A stretch of 64,000 nt of DNA, from NCBI GenBank assembly GCA_947034895.1, contig OX344763.1, positions 82,913,093 to 82,977,092 of the forward strand. Direction: 5' to 3'. A model generated the notes under the pieces. The model searched no databases. It was not told where the DNA came from and saw only the letters and a list, made by a program, of their open reading frames with translations. Origin of the DNA: Rhytidiadelphus loreus (lineage: Eukaryota > Streptophyta > Bryopsida > Hypnales > Hylocomiaceae). Made by a program: the position numbers and the translations under genes. Every line of letters starts with the position of its first letter. Within the stretch, counting starts at the first letter, position 1. This document shows positions 32,517 through 44,310 of the stretch, one piece after another.

Positions 32517-33135
32517 TTGTCAATTTTTGGACAAAAGGAGGGGCATTCTTTCCACCTCCACCCGCACTCGCCCCTTACCCGAGGTCGCCCTTAAGCACTC
32601 GCCCTGACCCACGTTCTCCTCCATGAGAGGTCGCCCAAGACCCGAAGTCGCCCCTTGAAACCCCCAAACGGCCCAAATTTGCCAATTTTTGGACAAAAGG
32701 AGGGCCATTCTTTCCACCTCCACCCGCACTCGCCCCTTACCCGAGGTCGCCCTTAAGCACTCGCCCTGACCCGCGTTCTCCTCCATGAGAGGTCGCCCAA
32801 GACCCGAAGTCGCCCCTTGAAACCTCCAAACGGCCCAAATTTGCCAATTTTTGGACAAAAGGAAGGCCATTCTTTCCACCTCCACCCGCACTCGCCCCTT
32901 ACTCGAGGTCGCCCTTAAGCACTCGCCTTGACCCGCGTTCTCCTCCATGAGAGGTCGCCCAAGACCCGAAGTCGCCCCTTGAAACCCCCAAACGGCCCAA
33001 ATTTGCCAATTTTTGGACAAAAGGAAGGCCATTCTTTCCACCTCCACCCGCGGTCGCCCCTTACCCGAGGTCGCCCTTAAGCACTCGCCCTGACCCGCGT
33101 TCTTCTCCATGAGAGGTTGCCCAAGACTCAAAGTT
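32517..33135. repeat. 162-bp tandem repeat, about 3.8 copies
   Basis: CAATTTTTGGACAAAAGGA recurs at 32521, 32683, 32845 and 33007, an exact 162-bp step. Each unit has five or six GGGCGA-type words (CTCGCCC, GTCGCCC), the same word as at the element ends. Because 162 is divisible by 3, a 203-residue open frame with 54-residue repeats arises on the minus strand; nothing suggests that it is expressed. Confidence 0.85.
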
Positions 33136-33599
33136 ACTTGAAAAACTCATTGGATTGCAATTTTTGGGTGATGAAAGTAGAAATTGACAACTTCATTATA
33201 GTCAATTACTTTTGTTTTAGTTTGCTAGTTACATTAGTGGACGTACTTTGTTAGGTGAGCTAAGTAAATGGACCTTGATGAAATCAAATTTCATAGCTTT
33301 GACACCTAATCTCATTTATTAGAAATGAAAGCTCTTTTAAAAATCTAATTGCTTTGGATTCTCTATAGTACTACTTGTATTTGATAATATCTTGTTTGAT
33401 TTATTAATTAGCTCTAGTATATAAATTTTATGGCAAGATGTCATCTTCTATTGAACACTCAAGTTTTGCAAATATGCAATTTTGTTAAATATATATCAAT
33501 GGTTCATTTTCATTTATTCGGTTGGGATTATATGATATGAAATAAATCAAATAAGAAAGATTATACATATCTCTCCATCTATTTTTTTGTATTTTAGAA

Positions 33600-35105
33600 A
33601 TCATTTGATAAATTATATACTTATAGAATGACTATTTGAGATTTTTTTAAATCCGTAGGGGAAATTTTCATTTAAATCTCTTCCCCATTAATTTAGAAGT
33701 GAATATGGTAAATAATTCATAAGTACAAAGATGTTTGGAGAATCAAGAAAATTAAATGGAGAAGGTATGGCAAATATTTTCATGCATTATTTTGTATTTT
33801 GAAATACACTTCATAAATTATAGACCCCTTTAGTAGGATAATTCGTTGAAATTTGCATAAATTAAATCAAAAGGGGAAGTTTTCATTTAAATTCCTTCCC
33901 CACTAATTTTTTAAGTTAGAGATGAAGGTGGTAAATAATTCATAAGTACATAGATGTTTCGAGAATCAAGAAAATTAAATGGGGAAGGTATTGCAAATAT
34001 TTTCATGCATTATTTTGTATTTTGAAATACACTTTATAAATTATAGACCCCTTTAGTAGGATAATTTGTTGAAATTTGCATAAATTAAATCAAAAGGGGA
34101 AGTTTTCATTTAAATTCCTTCCCCACTAATTTTTTAAATTAAAGATGAAGGTGGTAAATAATTCATGAGTACAAAGAAGCTTGGAGAATCAAGAAAATTA
34201 AATGGGGAAGGTATTGCAAATATTTTCATGCATTATTTTGTATTTTGAAATACACTTTATAAATTATAGACCCCTTTAGTAGGATAATTTGTTGAAATTT
34301 GCATAAATTAAATCAAAAGGGGAAGTTTTCATTTAAATTCCTTCCCCACTAATTTTTTAAATTAAAGATGAAGGTGGTAAATAATTCATGAGTACAAAGA
34401 AGCTTGGAGAATCAAGAAAATTAAATGGGGAAGGTATTGCAAATATTTTCATGCATTATTTTGTATTTTGAAATACACTTTATAAATTATAGACCCCTTT
34501 AGTAGGATAATTTGTTGAAATTTGCATAAATTAAATCAAAAGGGGAAGTTTTCATTTAAATTCCTTCCCCACTAATTTTTTAAATTAAAGATGAAGGTGG
34601 TAAATAATTCATGAGTACAAAGAAGCTTGGAGAATCAAGAAAATTAAATGGGGAAGGTATTGCAAATATTTTCATGCATTATTTTGTATTTTGAAATACA
34701 CTTTATAAATTATAGACCCCTTTAGTAGGATAATTTGTTGAAATTTGCATAAATTAAATCAAAAGGGGAAGTTTTCATTTAAATTCCTTCCCCACTAATT
34801 TTTTAAATTAAAGATGAAGGTGGTAAATAATTCATGAGTACAAAGAAGCTTGGAGAATCAAGAAAATTAAATGGGGAAGGTATTGCAAATATTTTCATGC
34901 ATTATTTTGTATTTTGAAATACACTTTATAAATTATAGACCCCTTTAGTAGGATAATTTGTTGAAATTTGCATAAATTAAATCAAAAGGGGAAGTTTTCA
35001 TTTAAATTCCTTCCCCACTAATTTTTTAAATTAAAGATGAAGGTGGTAAATAATTCATGAGTACAAAGAAGCTTGGAGAATCAAGAAAATTAAATGGGTA
35101 AGGTA
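33600..35105. repeat. 223-bp AT-rich tandem repeat, about 6 copies
   Basis: GACCCCTTTAGTAGGATAA occurs at 33823, 34046, 34269, 34492, 34715 and 34938, an exact 223-bp step. The middle copies are almost identical, pointing to recent amplification or gene conversion. Confidence 0.9.
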
Positions 35106-35830
35106 TTGCAAATATCTTCATACATTATTTTGTATCTTGAAAAACAATTTATAAATAATACACCCATAGGATAAGTCTTTGAGATTTGCATAAATCAAAA
35201 GGGGAAGTTTTAATTCAAATCTCTTCCTTCTAATTTTTAAGTTAGAGATAAATGTGGTAAATAATTTATAAGTAGTTGAGTACAAGGATGCTTGGTGAAT
35301 CAAGAAAATTAAATGGGGAAGGTATTGCAAATATCTCCATTCATTATTTTGTATCTTGAAAAACAATTTATAAATAATACACCCATAGGATAAGTCTTTG
35401 AGATTTGCATTAATCAAAAGGGGAAGTTTTAATTCAAATCTCTTCTTTCTAATTTTTAAGTTAGAGATAAATGTGGTAAATAATTCATAAGTAGTTGAGT
35501 ACAAAGAAGCTTGGTGAATCAAGAAAATTAAATGGGGAAGGTATTGCAAATATCTCCATTCATTATTTTGTATCTTGAAAAACAATTTATAAATAATACA
35601 CCCATAGGATAAGTCTTTGGGATTTGCATTAATCAGAAGGGGAAGTTTTAATTCAAATCTCTTCCTTCTAATTTTTAAGTTAGAGATAAATGTGGTAAAT
35701 AATTCATAAGTAGTTGAGTACAAGGATGCTTGGAGAATCGAGAAAATTAAATGGGGAAGGTATTGCAAATATCTCCATTCATTATTTTGTATTTTGAAAT
35801 ACATTTGATAAATAATACTCCCATAGGATG
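35106..35830. repeat. 219-bp tandem repeat, about 3 copies, related to the 223-bp array
   Basis: C(A/T)CCCATAGGAT(A/G)A occurs at 35161, 35380, 35599 and 35818, a 219-bp step. The unit is a diverged version of the 223-bp unit. As 219 is 3 x 73, a minus-strand frame of 228 residues with 73-residue repeats is open; it is AT-rich and probably not a gene. Confidence 0.85.
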
Positions 35831-37155
35831 ATTATTTGAGATTGCATATATTAAATCAAATGGAATAATTCTTATTTAAATCTCTTTCTTCTAATTTTTA
35901 AGCTTGAAATTAAAGTGGTAAATAATACATGAGTATGATGAATTGATGATACTTGGAAGATGGTGAAATTCAAAATGGAAAGCTCTTTCTAAAATCTACA
36001 TTTTATTATTTTGTATTTTAAAATCTACTTCATAAATAATACCATGGTAGGATGACTTTTAGAGATTTGCGTAATTCAAGAGGAGAAGCTCTAATTTAAA
36101 TCTCTTTCCTCTATTTTTAAATTTTAGATGAAGGTGGTAAATTATACATACGTATGATGATGCATAGAGAATAGAGAAAATCAAATAGGAATGTTTTTAT
36201 ACAAATCTTCAGAGGGTGTTCAAATTTAAAATCCACTTGTTAAATAATACACTGATAGGATGTTAATCTCTAAATTCTCATTGTCTTCACAAGGGGCAAA
36301 TGGATTTTGGCCAAGTTCCTATATGGTCAAATTTTTATGAAAAGATAGGAAAAAAAAATTAGCTTTCTAGGAATGTAATTTTAATTTTAATTGGTGCCTA
36401 GGAGCAAGAGTTATACAACAATTAGCTTTGATCTAAATTAAATCATTTGGATGAGCAAAAACAAATCTTGAAAAATTTGAATTAAAAATTAATTTTTTTT
36501 CTCATATATTTTATTTTATTTTCATATGGAAAGCTTTTATTCATTTCATTTAGATTTATGATATGAAGAGGTTGCCAAGAAGTTGTAGAGCATCTTGTTT
36601 TGCAAGCAATTATAATATTGATTTGTAAAATATAGGTATAGGATTTGTTTTTGAGTTCAATTTTCAGAAAAATTCAAAACAAATAGGTCCACCAAATCAA
36701 CATTGATTGTTAGAACAATCTCACTATTGGAATTCGTGAGTTTTAATTCCATCTTAGAGCTATTAATGATTTAGTTTTTCCCTCTATGATACCTTCTTCT
36801 ACTAAATAAATTTTTAAATAATGAAAATTACATTATATTTTAAACTTTTATTTTTTCTATATTTTCAACTCAATTTTGAATGATGAAAAAAAACTAAATT
36901 CAAGATCTACAATTCAAACTATTTAAGTTAAGAAGATTTGAAGTCTTAAACTAGTTTGCCATTGTGCCAAAAAAACACAATTTCTTCACTTTGAATGCAT
37001 TTATCTTGCAATCTATGTGGTCAAAATGTCTGAAATTTTTTCCATGCATTCTCAAACTATTCTATTGTAAGATCCTATGGTAACATATGGAAAAAAAATA
37101 CCATTCTAAATTTTTTTTCTCTTTGCAATTTGCACAAAAATGGCAGTTTTGAGTG
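35831..37155. other. AT-rich interior of the hAT element
   Basis: More diverged, single copies related to the 219/223-bp units can be followed to about 36250; after that only AT-rich DNA without a gene. Confidence 0.5.
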
Positions 37156-37159
37156 TTTT

Positions 37160-37552
37160 TTGACAATTGCAACAAGGAGGTCGCCCCCCTGGACCAGCAG
37201 TCGCCCCCTTGGACCAGCAGTCGCCCCCCTAGACCAGCAGTCGCCCCCTTAGACCAGAGGTCGCCCTAATTTTAGAACCCGTACTCGCCCCATTTGTACT
37301 TGCACGCGCCCCCATCCGCGGTCGCCCAAGGCTGAAGTACATGCGCCCCTACCCGCAGTCGCCCAAGTTGGCTTTCCACGTCATTTTGTAAACCTTGCCA
37401 CATAGGCAAAATCTATTTACCGTGGGGTAAATTTTTTTACCCCTCCGCGACGCGATGTCAAGTAAACTCGACACTTGGTGACACGCGACACGCGACGTCA
37501 GACGTCATACACGACGCCTAAACCCAAAAATATGTCAGACAAGACAACCCTG
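37160..37552. repeat. Right subterminal GTCGCCC motif cluster of the hAT element
   Basis: GAGGTCGCCC, CAGTCGCCC (three close copies about 26 bp apart), GCGCCCC and GTCGCCC words fill 37178-37370. GACACGCGACACGCGACGTC-type words and the terminus ACAACCCTG follow. The cluster mirrors that at the left end. Confidence 0.7.
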
Positions 37553-38451
37553 CTGCCAATGCTTTGTCCTTCACCTCCTTTTCCAATTTCTTGGCCTCTG
37601 TTTGCTTGAAACGGTCGATCCTCCTCTTCCTCCTCTCCTCCTCATTTTTCCAGAAGTCCTTCTTCACCTTCACAACGGAGCTAGAAGGTAAAACGAGAGG
37701 CTTTACTTCCTTCACCTTGGGAGGGCCGTCCAGATCTTCTTCATCCTCGTCCGACTCTCGAGGGTGATCTAATTCATCATCGTCATCGCCGAGGTCAATG
37801 ATCTCACGCGCTTCTTCTTGAGTGCCCTCTTGTGTAATGAGGGGTTCGTCGTCGAGAGCGTCGGCATCGTCCTGACCTTGAGTTTCCCTTTACCCCCCTT
37901 GTCCGCTTGCTGCACGCTGCCGATCGAACTTGGAGTCCGTCTCTATGCCCTCATCAACTGGGAACTCATTCACTGGTGCAGCAGGTACATCGGACCGTAT
38001 AGGCGTAGAGGAACTCGCAGGCGCTGTGGTTTCTATAGGTGTAGTGGTCCTTGCACGCCGAGTGGACCTTGGAGAGGCAGTCGGCTCCGTCGCCGTTTCC
38101 TCAACCGGAGGATTGGTTCTCTCGAAGGGTATGACTCCAAGAGTGGCCATCCACGTGAAAATCTGGAACGTGTTTGTTCCATACTCGTCGATACCCTCGA
38201 CGACAGGGTCAGATCTGGGTCTCCCTGTCACTATGAACCGTCGGAGACACTAGAATCATCGGTGGTGATGCGGGGGGGCTCGAGTCATCCGCGACAGGTT
38301 CACGAGTAGGTGGCTTCTCATACAGCATGGAATAAGGTGAATTGGACATCATGAAATCATTTCTATCCATCTTATTCGCCAAATATGAAACGCTGAGGAA
38401 GGCCTTGACGTCCTCCTTATCCACAAATCCGTAGAAAAACGCCTCGAACAT
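37553..38451 (-). pseudogene. Exon from methylase end to coiled coil (B), upstream half
   Basis: Read leftward from the acceptor at 38452: MFEAFFYGFVDKEDVKAFLS (matches SLEHFVIGDSKFNEKFLA of A2), then a Pro/Ser-rich stretch and TGRPRSDPVVEGIDEYGTNT (38231), a Thr/Arg-rich stretch (RSTRRARTTTPIETTAP), stops around 37888, and a Lys/Glu/Arg-rich coiled coil (KNEEERRKRRIDRFKQ, KKLEKEVKDKALA) up to the hAT junction. Frame changes are needed between 37890 and 37715, so indels have accumulated. It is equivalent to A2 14100-14735. Confidence 0.55.
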
Positions 38452-38649
38452 CTGCCACACACAAGACAGATCATCAACTTCAGTGCCCAAAGAAATATAG
38501 GTGGTTATCCTCGGTTTGAGGATAAGTCCAGTCTGCGAATCACATGAGATAGATGAAAATACAGACAGTAATGACATTCCAATGGAAATGTCTAAGAGGC
38601 TTATCCTCAACTCGGTGATAAGAAAAGCCTATGTGAGAATGTATCATAC
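38452..38649. repeat. Intron with two B-type palindromes
   Basis: Donor GTATGA at 38649 and acceptor GGCAG at 38452, minus strand. Palindromes at 38505-38525 and 38601-38621 have TTATCCTC half-sites. It occupies the same intron as the A-type pairs at 896/942 and 14780/14826. Confidence 0.85.
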
Positions 38650-39954
38650 CTTTGCTGCGAGCATAAACTTGACTCCCGTGTAAATGCCCAGAACGTTTTC
38701 CTTGGGCTGTGCAAATAGCTGAAGAATCTCGAGGTAGAACTCCATTCGGAGTTCGGAGGCCTCGAATCTCCACTTGTCCTCCGTGTTCCTACCAAATTTG
38801 TAGTAGTACACGTTGTGGTCGGACGTCACATACCTCGTCTTGAACAAAGTACAAGCCGCTTCCTCAAATTTGTTTTCTTTTTTGAAAAGGAAAAGGAGTG
38901 GCACGTCTGGAGCGGTCGCGCGCGTTGAGATGTTGTCTAGCAGCTCTGCTCTACTTGGTACGTACTTCGACAACGCACACTCATACTCGTTGAGGTGCAG
39001 ACCTGCAAAAGCTGTTGCAGTCTTGATGTCGTCTCTACGTTTCAAAATGAAAAGCCACACATTTGGCATTGTCATTTCTGGCTCGAGTTTCTTCTTCAGG
39101 AATTGGAGGAAGGGCTCCATGGGGTTGCCTCCCTCTTTGTAAATAGGGATTTCTCTCATATCCACGACAGCCAGGTTGACCTCCAAGGGGTGGTATTGGT
39201 AACTGGAGCTCGTTATCAACGCCTTCGCACTATAATCAATCCCCCTGATCTGCACACCTCCAACAAGTTCAGGAAGTTGGTACTTCAACTTCATGAACCA
39301 GACGAACATGTGAAGGACCTTGGGGAACTACTTCTCGAGATCCTTCGCCCGCTTTAGCCAAGCATCATTACGCAAACGCCGCTTGAAGTACTCTGCCTTC
39401 GGGTGAGTGAGCAGGAAATCCCACGAGGCTGAAGTGAACCTGTGCCTTGCCTTCCAAGAGTGCCACGTCTCATGGACAACATCACTTGCACTTATCAAAG
39501 AATTTTAAGGTGGGCTTGATTGCCATCAAGTCCTGAAGCACAACTTTTTTGCACTTCTTCCTATCCACCCAGTCTTTGTGTGTCATGTTGTCGGGAACAA
39601 TGAATTTGGAAACCCCAACGGATACTTTCGGGTACAAAGCCTTTCGCCCAGGTGTTGTGCATTGACCCCGTAGTCCTTGTCAGTGAAGTGCCCAAAATGT
39701 TTGAAGAACTCTCTTTTGAGAGAGTGATTCTTCAGCTTGAATCCCTTCACGTCCTTATGCATTGTCAGGTGGAATGGATCGATTAACTCACCCTCTGAGT
39801 GCTTAGTGAGAAACGTCTCCCGCAACGCCCAAAGATCGTTGGGCAACGTAATGATTTGGATTTCCGGTTTGAGATCCGCGGTCCCACTAATTAAGGCACC
39901 ATCCCTCTCGGGATTTATATTCTGGAACCTCTCGATTACCGCGTCAGTAAAACT
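38650..39954 (-). pseudogene. Methylase-like segment of the large gene (B)
   Basis: It starts at the acceptor with SFTDAVIERFQNINPERDGA, is open to 39583, has stops or indels between 39580 and 39310, and is open again from 39309 to the donor. Blocks shared with A2 are LKPEIQIITLPNDLWAL, REFFKHFGHF, VNLAVVDMREIPIYKEG, MPNVWLFILKR, VPLLFLFKKE, and LRMEFYLEILQLFAQPKENV followed by LGIYTGVKFMLAAK. The last resembles the AdoMet-binding loop of DNA methylases, but without the usual acidic-Pro-Pro motif. Identity to A2 is low overall, so A and B are old, separate families. Confidence 0.55.
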
Positions 39955-40229
39955 CTGCAAGATCCGTTAGTACAGAATGTTAGAACGATCATATTGAATG
40001 TCCAGAACAACTTATCCTCGACTCGAGGATGAGGTTAACTTATTGATATTAGCACATTAACACTTGCTAAATGGAATGATCACTTGAACAACTGTTATTT
40101 GGTATTAGCAGTTTATCACTTACTTTATCCTATTCTATTCAAGTTTAATGTTTGACGAAATTTGTTGTCGATTGTTTATTCGAGTTGACGATACTTGTTA
40201 TCACCGAATCGGTGATAACGAGGCTGTAC
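39955..40229. repeat. Intron with two B-type palindromes
   Basis: Donor GTACAG at 40229 and acceptor TTGCAG at 39955, minus strand. Palindromes lie at 40012-40032 (TTATCCTCGA half-site) and 40198-40218 (perfect, TTATCACCGA half-site). It is the counterpart of the A2 intron 20212-20350. A weaker half-match lies at 40176-40196. Confidence 0.85.
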
Positions 40230-41654
40230 CTTGAAATTGCTCAAGTGGAACACGACTTCATTCTTTCGTGTCTAAGGTTCGCTGCACGTGTCGGTTGGCT
40301 GTTTGTAGGCCATCCATATTTGTCTGCAGCTGATCATTTGGTTCCCCCAAGTTGGTTGGGCGTGGTCCAAATGGTTAGTGATGTTGTAAAACTTCGAAAT
40401 ACCCCTGAGCTTGGCGGGATCGAGCGTCCACACAATGTAAGCATCCCATCTCTGAAGTTCTACCTTCCTAGCCTCTCCACATCCTCCTTCCTGTAGCTCT
40501 TGGGAACCTGTTATGCTGTGCTGGCCGTTGATGATCATAAATCGACCATCCTTTATATCATCCCAGTTTTCTGGCTTCTTTTTCAATAATCTATTTCTGC
40601 CGTCAACTGGTGTGAGGCAGAGCTTCTGCCGTTGCTTGATGTCAATGTACTGAATGAGTTCTTTCTTGTTGGCATCGACAATGTCCCGTTGTAGGGTCCG
40701 AATGACACACTGGGGAAGAGCCAATATGCATTGGTTGATGTCAACCTGCAAGGATTGATCATCAAAAAGGAAGCAGTTCTTGTGCTCCGTCCAGAAGTTC
40801 TTCTGAATCTCTGCAAACTTCTCGTACTCGAGCACTAAAGTTGACAACGTGGTTGTACCGGCCGACACTATCGTCAATGCTGATCCCGTACTAGTACCTG
40901 CACCTGCTGGCCCGCCCGAAAGACTTTTCCTCCTTTTCTTGGATGGCCCTACTTCCTCAGTGGGTACTGAGGCTCGTTTTTGAGGCTCGGATCTGGTTTG
41001 TCCCGGCCTGACAGCTCTCCCTCCTGATGCCCCCCCGACAGATGTTGTTGGGGTGCGTGACTCCACCTCCTTCTGTCTTCCTTGATCAGTGGCGCGACCA
41101 ATTGTTGGTTCCGGCTCTACATTCTCCAATGCGTAGCGATCTAGCGTCTAAAAGATAATGCGCAGTTTGGTGGCAATTGATTTCGCCGTGGTGTTAAGCC
41201 ATGGAACGTATCCTGATTTCACAAACTAGTCATTGAGGGACTCCATTTGTGATCCCTTAAGGAATTCCATGAGGTTCTCGAGATCGAACTTTGTGTGGTT
41301 GGAATTTACGTCGATGACAATTGAGTGGGAGTGGTCACCAGGATTTCCTTTGTCGTCGCATTCACGTAGAACGAGGACAATGTAATCTTTATTGTGCTCC
41401 TCAATTAAGGTGACCTTCTCCTTGATGTTTCAAGGCATATAGGTAGTAGTTCCTCGGACACGGTAACGGAGGAATACGTAATTCTTGAACCGATTTACTC
41501 TGAATGACCATGTCGAGATGTAGTCCTTAAACTCCCAGAGTGTTCCATATGTGTCCTCCATCTCGGCAATGAAGGGTTCGTCCTTTATTGGATTCTGGAA
41601 GGGAACTAAATGGTGTCCACTCACTGAGTAGTCATACGCATCTGTTGGTTCCAT
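40230..41654 (-). pseudogene. ParB/DGQHR-like N-terminal segment of the large gene (B)
   Basis: ATG at 41652-41654 (MEPTDAYDYSVSG) follows a GGCAG acceptor, as in A2. The frame meets a TGA at 41430-41432 (then NIKEKVTLIEEHNKDY) and a TAG near 41229, and is open from 41129 to 40272. The N-terminal part has LWEFKDYISTWSFRVNRF, aligning with A2. A basic, Ser/Thr/Gly-rich linker contains a likely nuclear signal (SKKRRKS). The C-terminal part carries KLCLTPVDGR and RFMIINGQHSITGSQEL, the DGQHR-like motif, then YIVWTLDPAKLRGISKFYNI. DGQHR/ParB proteins bind DNA or nucleotides, but the resemblance rests on a short motif. Confidence 0.6.
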
Positions 41655-41701
41655 CGTCAGGTACCTGCCATCAGATTACTTGTCGATCAGTCAATGTACC
41701 A

Positions 41702-42496
41702 CTATCGTCGATGCGAGGATAATGTACCCGTCTGGTTGGGTTTGCCAACTTTGCGTTTTATGTTTCTGGAATTACTGTAATTCCACATTCTTATGTGGGA
41801 CAGGATAGTTGCTCATCCTTTTCATTATCACTGATTCGATGTTAGTTTCCTTCTAATTAATTTGGGAAGAATTGTTTACTTGTAAGTTTGTCTATTTTTT
41901 TATCTGATAGTATGCCGCGGACCTTGAAGACAGTTTGGTTATCACCGATTCGAGGATATGGGGATTCTGATGTTTGTAGATTTGTTTTTAGGCTATTAGT
42001 TATATTATCACCGACTCGAGGATGTGGTTGGTTGCATATGACGTTGTTTATTGAGTTCATTGCTGAGTGTCGTCTACGGATTTATTGATTTTATCTTTTA
42101 ATTCGGGGATGACCCTAATTTTTTTATGGTAGTTTGTTATTGAGTATTTGTCTATTTAATGATATTCTTTGTTATATATATGTTATGTGTCTCTTCAAGT
42201 GTGAATTGTTTGAATATTTATATCCTAGGGATTATCCTCGATTCAAGGATATAGTCTTATTTTTAATTTTGTTACTTGTCTCACTATTTCATAGTCTATT
42301 GATATAATTTATTTTGTAGGATATTGATTATATTAGTGAACTAAATGTAGCAGACATCGGTTCGTCAGTTATCCTCGAGTCGAAGATAACTGAGAGTGTA
42401 TTGGTTTTCTGTCCCATAATCGGGGACTCAATTTTCCGCTCTTGTGAGCGTTTTTGGAATTTTAAAAACGGGTTATTATCGTCGCATCGACGATAA
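41702..42496. repeat. Cluster of seven B-type palindromes upstream of the large gene
   Basis: Sites at 41702-41722, 41825-41845 (weak), 41939-41959, 42005-42025, 42232-42252, 42369-42389 and 42476-42496. Half-sites vary as TTATC(C/A/G)(T/C)CGA. They lie in the leader or intron upstream of the ATG at 41654. Confidence 0.85.
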
Positions 42497-42534
42497 TTTT
42501 TCAGATTCCTGGAGTTTAATGCGGTCGTATTTTG

Positions 42535-42580
42535 TAAATCCTAAACCCTAATTCGGTAGCCTAAACCCTAATCTCTATTT
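42535..42580 (-). promoter_or_regulatory. Two telo-box motifs near the probable promoter of the large gene
   Basis: CCTAAACCCTAATTC and CCTAAACCCTAATC lie 22 bp apart. Telo-boxes are frequent near plant transcription starts. A2 has a single one in the same relation to its palindromes (about 26755). Confidence 0.55.
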
Positions 42581-42599
42581 TTGCAGATTACTGACCTGG

Positions 42600-44040
42600 A
42601 GCCAAAAATCGTAAGAGTGTGTGTAAGCGTTGATCAACAACACAATTGTGTTTCTGTCACACTCACCTGCAGACGTGACAACAAGAGAGTACTCAAATTT
42701 TGATTTTGATGCATGGTATTAAGTTTTCCGAATGCAATAGCAACTCATAGTTCGACCATCCCGGAAAGAATTTATATTTTGCATCATTTTTCAACCTCAT
42801 TATTCACGCATGGTTTACAACATCAACAGAACAACTCTGTGTGGTAGCTCGATCCTGCATTCACAAAAATCATGGAAGACCCCGACGTTCACAACAATCA
42901 CGGAAGACCTCACAAAACCTGGAAATGTTAAATTCATTTAAGTACGAGCATGAACTAAAAAAAAGGTCAAAAGGAGCACAGCGAGCTACCTCCAAACACT
43001 CGTCCTGCATCCTCAGCGCAATTGCTAGACTACGCCGACCATCTTCAATTCCAACCTCCGAAGCTATTCAAGATCACAATTCAACTCCAAAATAGCGCGA
43101 TCACTCTTCCTCCGTGAATTTCACTGCTTCCAATTCAATAACGTAGTCGGTTTACTTTCAATGAACACAAAAGATGCTCAATTACGCAAACAGCAATCAC
43201 GGAAAACCCTCACGGAAAACCTCAATGAACACAGAAGATGCTCAATAAAAAAAAAACCAATCACGAAAGACCTCAAAGTCTCAAACAGCAATCGTGCAAA
43301 CAACAATAAAAGAAGATGCTCAATCACAATGGCCTGAAGCTCCTCTAAACCCTAGGGGAACAAACAAACTTGCATATCTGCGTGCATGAGAAGGAGCGCC
43401 GACATCCTCGGTGTTGCAGCTCCCTCGTCGATGTTGCGCCAAGCTCGTCCGATGCGAGAAGCTCGTCCGCTCCCTCGTCCGATCCGATAGAGAACAACGC
43501 GCCCACAAACACAAATTCAAAACATGAAGCCGACCTCCTCGGTGTTGCACCGACCTCCTGGATGTTGCGCCAACCTCGTCCGATTTTGTGCCGACCTCCT
43601 CTGAAGCAAAGCAACACAGAGAACAACGCGCCTACAAACGCAAATTAACAATCACGAATCACGCATAGAACACAGATTTTGAAGCGCGTCCAGAAATGCA
43701 GATTCACAAGGTCGAAGAAATTGAGCACCAAACCCTAACAAGAAGTACGCCGAAACTCACATATCCGCCCGATGACTAAAACCCTCCCGGTGCACATACC
43801 CGCTCAATGAACACGCCGAAACTCACCTGCTGACGGACATATCCGCCCGATCACTCAAACCCTCACGGTGCACATACCCGCCCAATGTACACACCTGCCT
43901 GATGACCGCCCCTTGCTTATACCCGCCCGGTAAATAAACCCTGAATTATATTGGGTATACATGAAAACCACCCGGCTTGTGTAAGACACACAATGTTCGC
44001 TTTAAATCGTAGTCCTTCATATGCAAGCGGTCTTCATGAA
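42600..44040. other. Repetitive, moderately GC-rich middle of element B
   Basis: No convincing gene. Words such as AATCACGGAAGACC, CTCGTCCGATGC, AACAACGCGCC and CATATCCGCCCGATG recur two to four times, so the region is a set of degenerate short duplications. It may hold the core promoter and 5' leader of the leftward gene (minus strand). Confidence 0.4.
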
Positions 44041-44042
44041 CA

Positions 44043-44271
44043 TTTAACCCCTAAACGCATATATCATTTTTCATACTTTGTCACATTTTTGCTTATGTCT
44101 TTGTACAGTAACACCATTTACCAAAATTTCATAAAAATGGACATAAAAAAAGGTTGTCTTTTCAGGATTCAAATATTACATTGGATGAATCAGAAGGTAG
44201 TCGGATGAAATAGTGCCTGCAAGGCCTCTGTTCATCATCTACAATTTTGACGTCAGAGCACTTAATGGTTA
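44043..44271. mobile_element. MITE with TTTAACCC end, family shared with 55052-55629
   Basis: Left end TTTAACCCCTAAACG. Right end, inverted, TAACCATTAAGTGCTCTGACGTC, preceded by CTGTTCATC. The element at 55052 has TTTAACCCCTGAACG and, inverted, TTTAACCCTAGAGCGCTCCGACGTC with CTGTTCATC. No clear target duplication. Confidence 0.5.
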
Positions 44272-44310
44272 CTAAAAACTGTAATGTTTGATTGTGGACC
44301 ACTTAGCCCT

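Larger units (their letters stand above)
30684..37552. mobile_element. hAT-like element, 6.9 kb, non-autonomous
   Basis: Ends CAGGGTTGT and ACAACCCTG, flanked by CCGCCAAT (30676-30683) and CTGCCAAT (37553-37560), an 8-bp duplication with one mismatch. CAGGG ends and 8-bp duplication are hallmarks of hAT elements. Both ends carry clusters of GGGCGAC/GTCGCCC words. Inside are three tandem arrays (162, 223 and 219 bp units) and AT-rich DNA without a transposase. The insertion splits an exon of the B large gene. Confidence 0.8.

Noticed and set aside
32520..33131. 203-residue protein with 54-residue repeats
   Set aside because: It arises from the 162-bp tandem repeat, and codon content simply follows the GGGCGA words.
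35118..35804. 228-residue repeat protein
   Set aside because: It arises from the 219-bp satellite (73 codons per unit). Composition follows the AT-rich DNA, and there is no homologue or start context.
37748..37780. Additional B-type palindrome (CATCCTCGTCCGACTCTCGAG region)
   Set aside because: The arms are separated by extra bases and do not pair as a 21-bp odd-centred palindrome.
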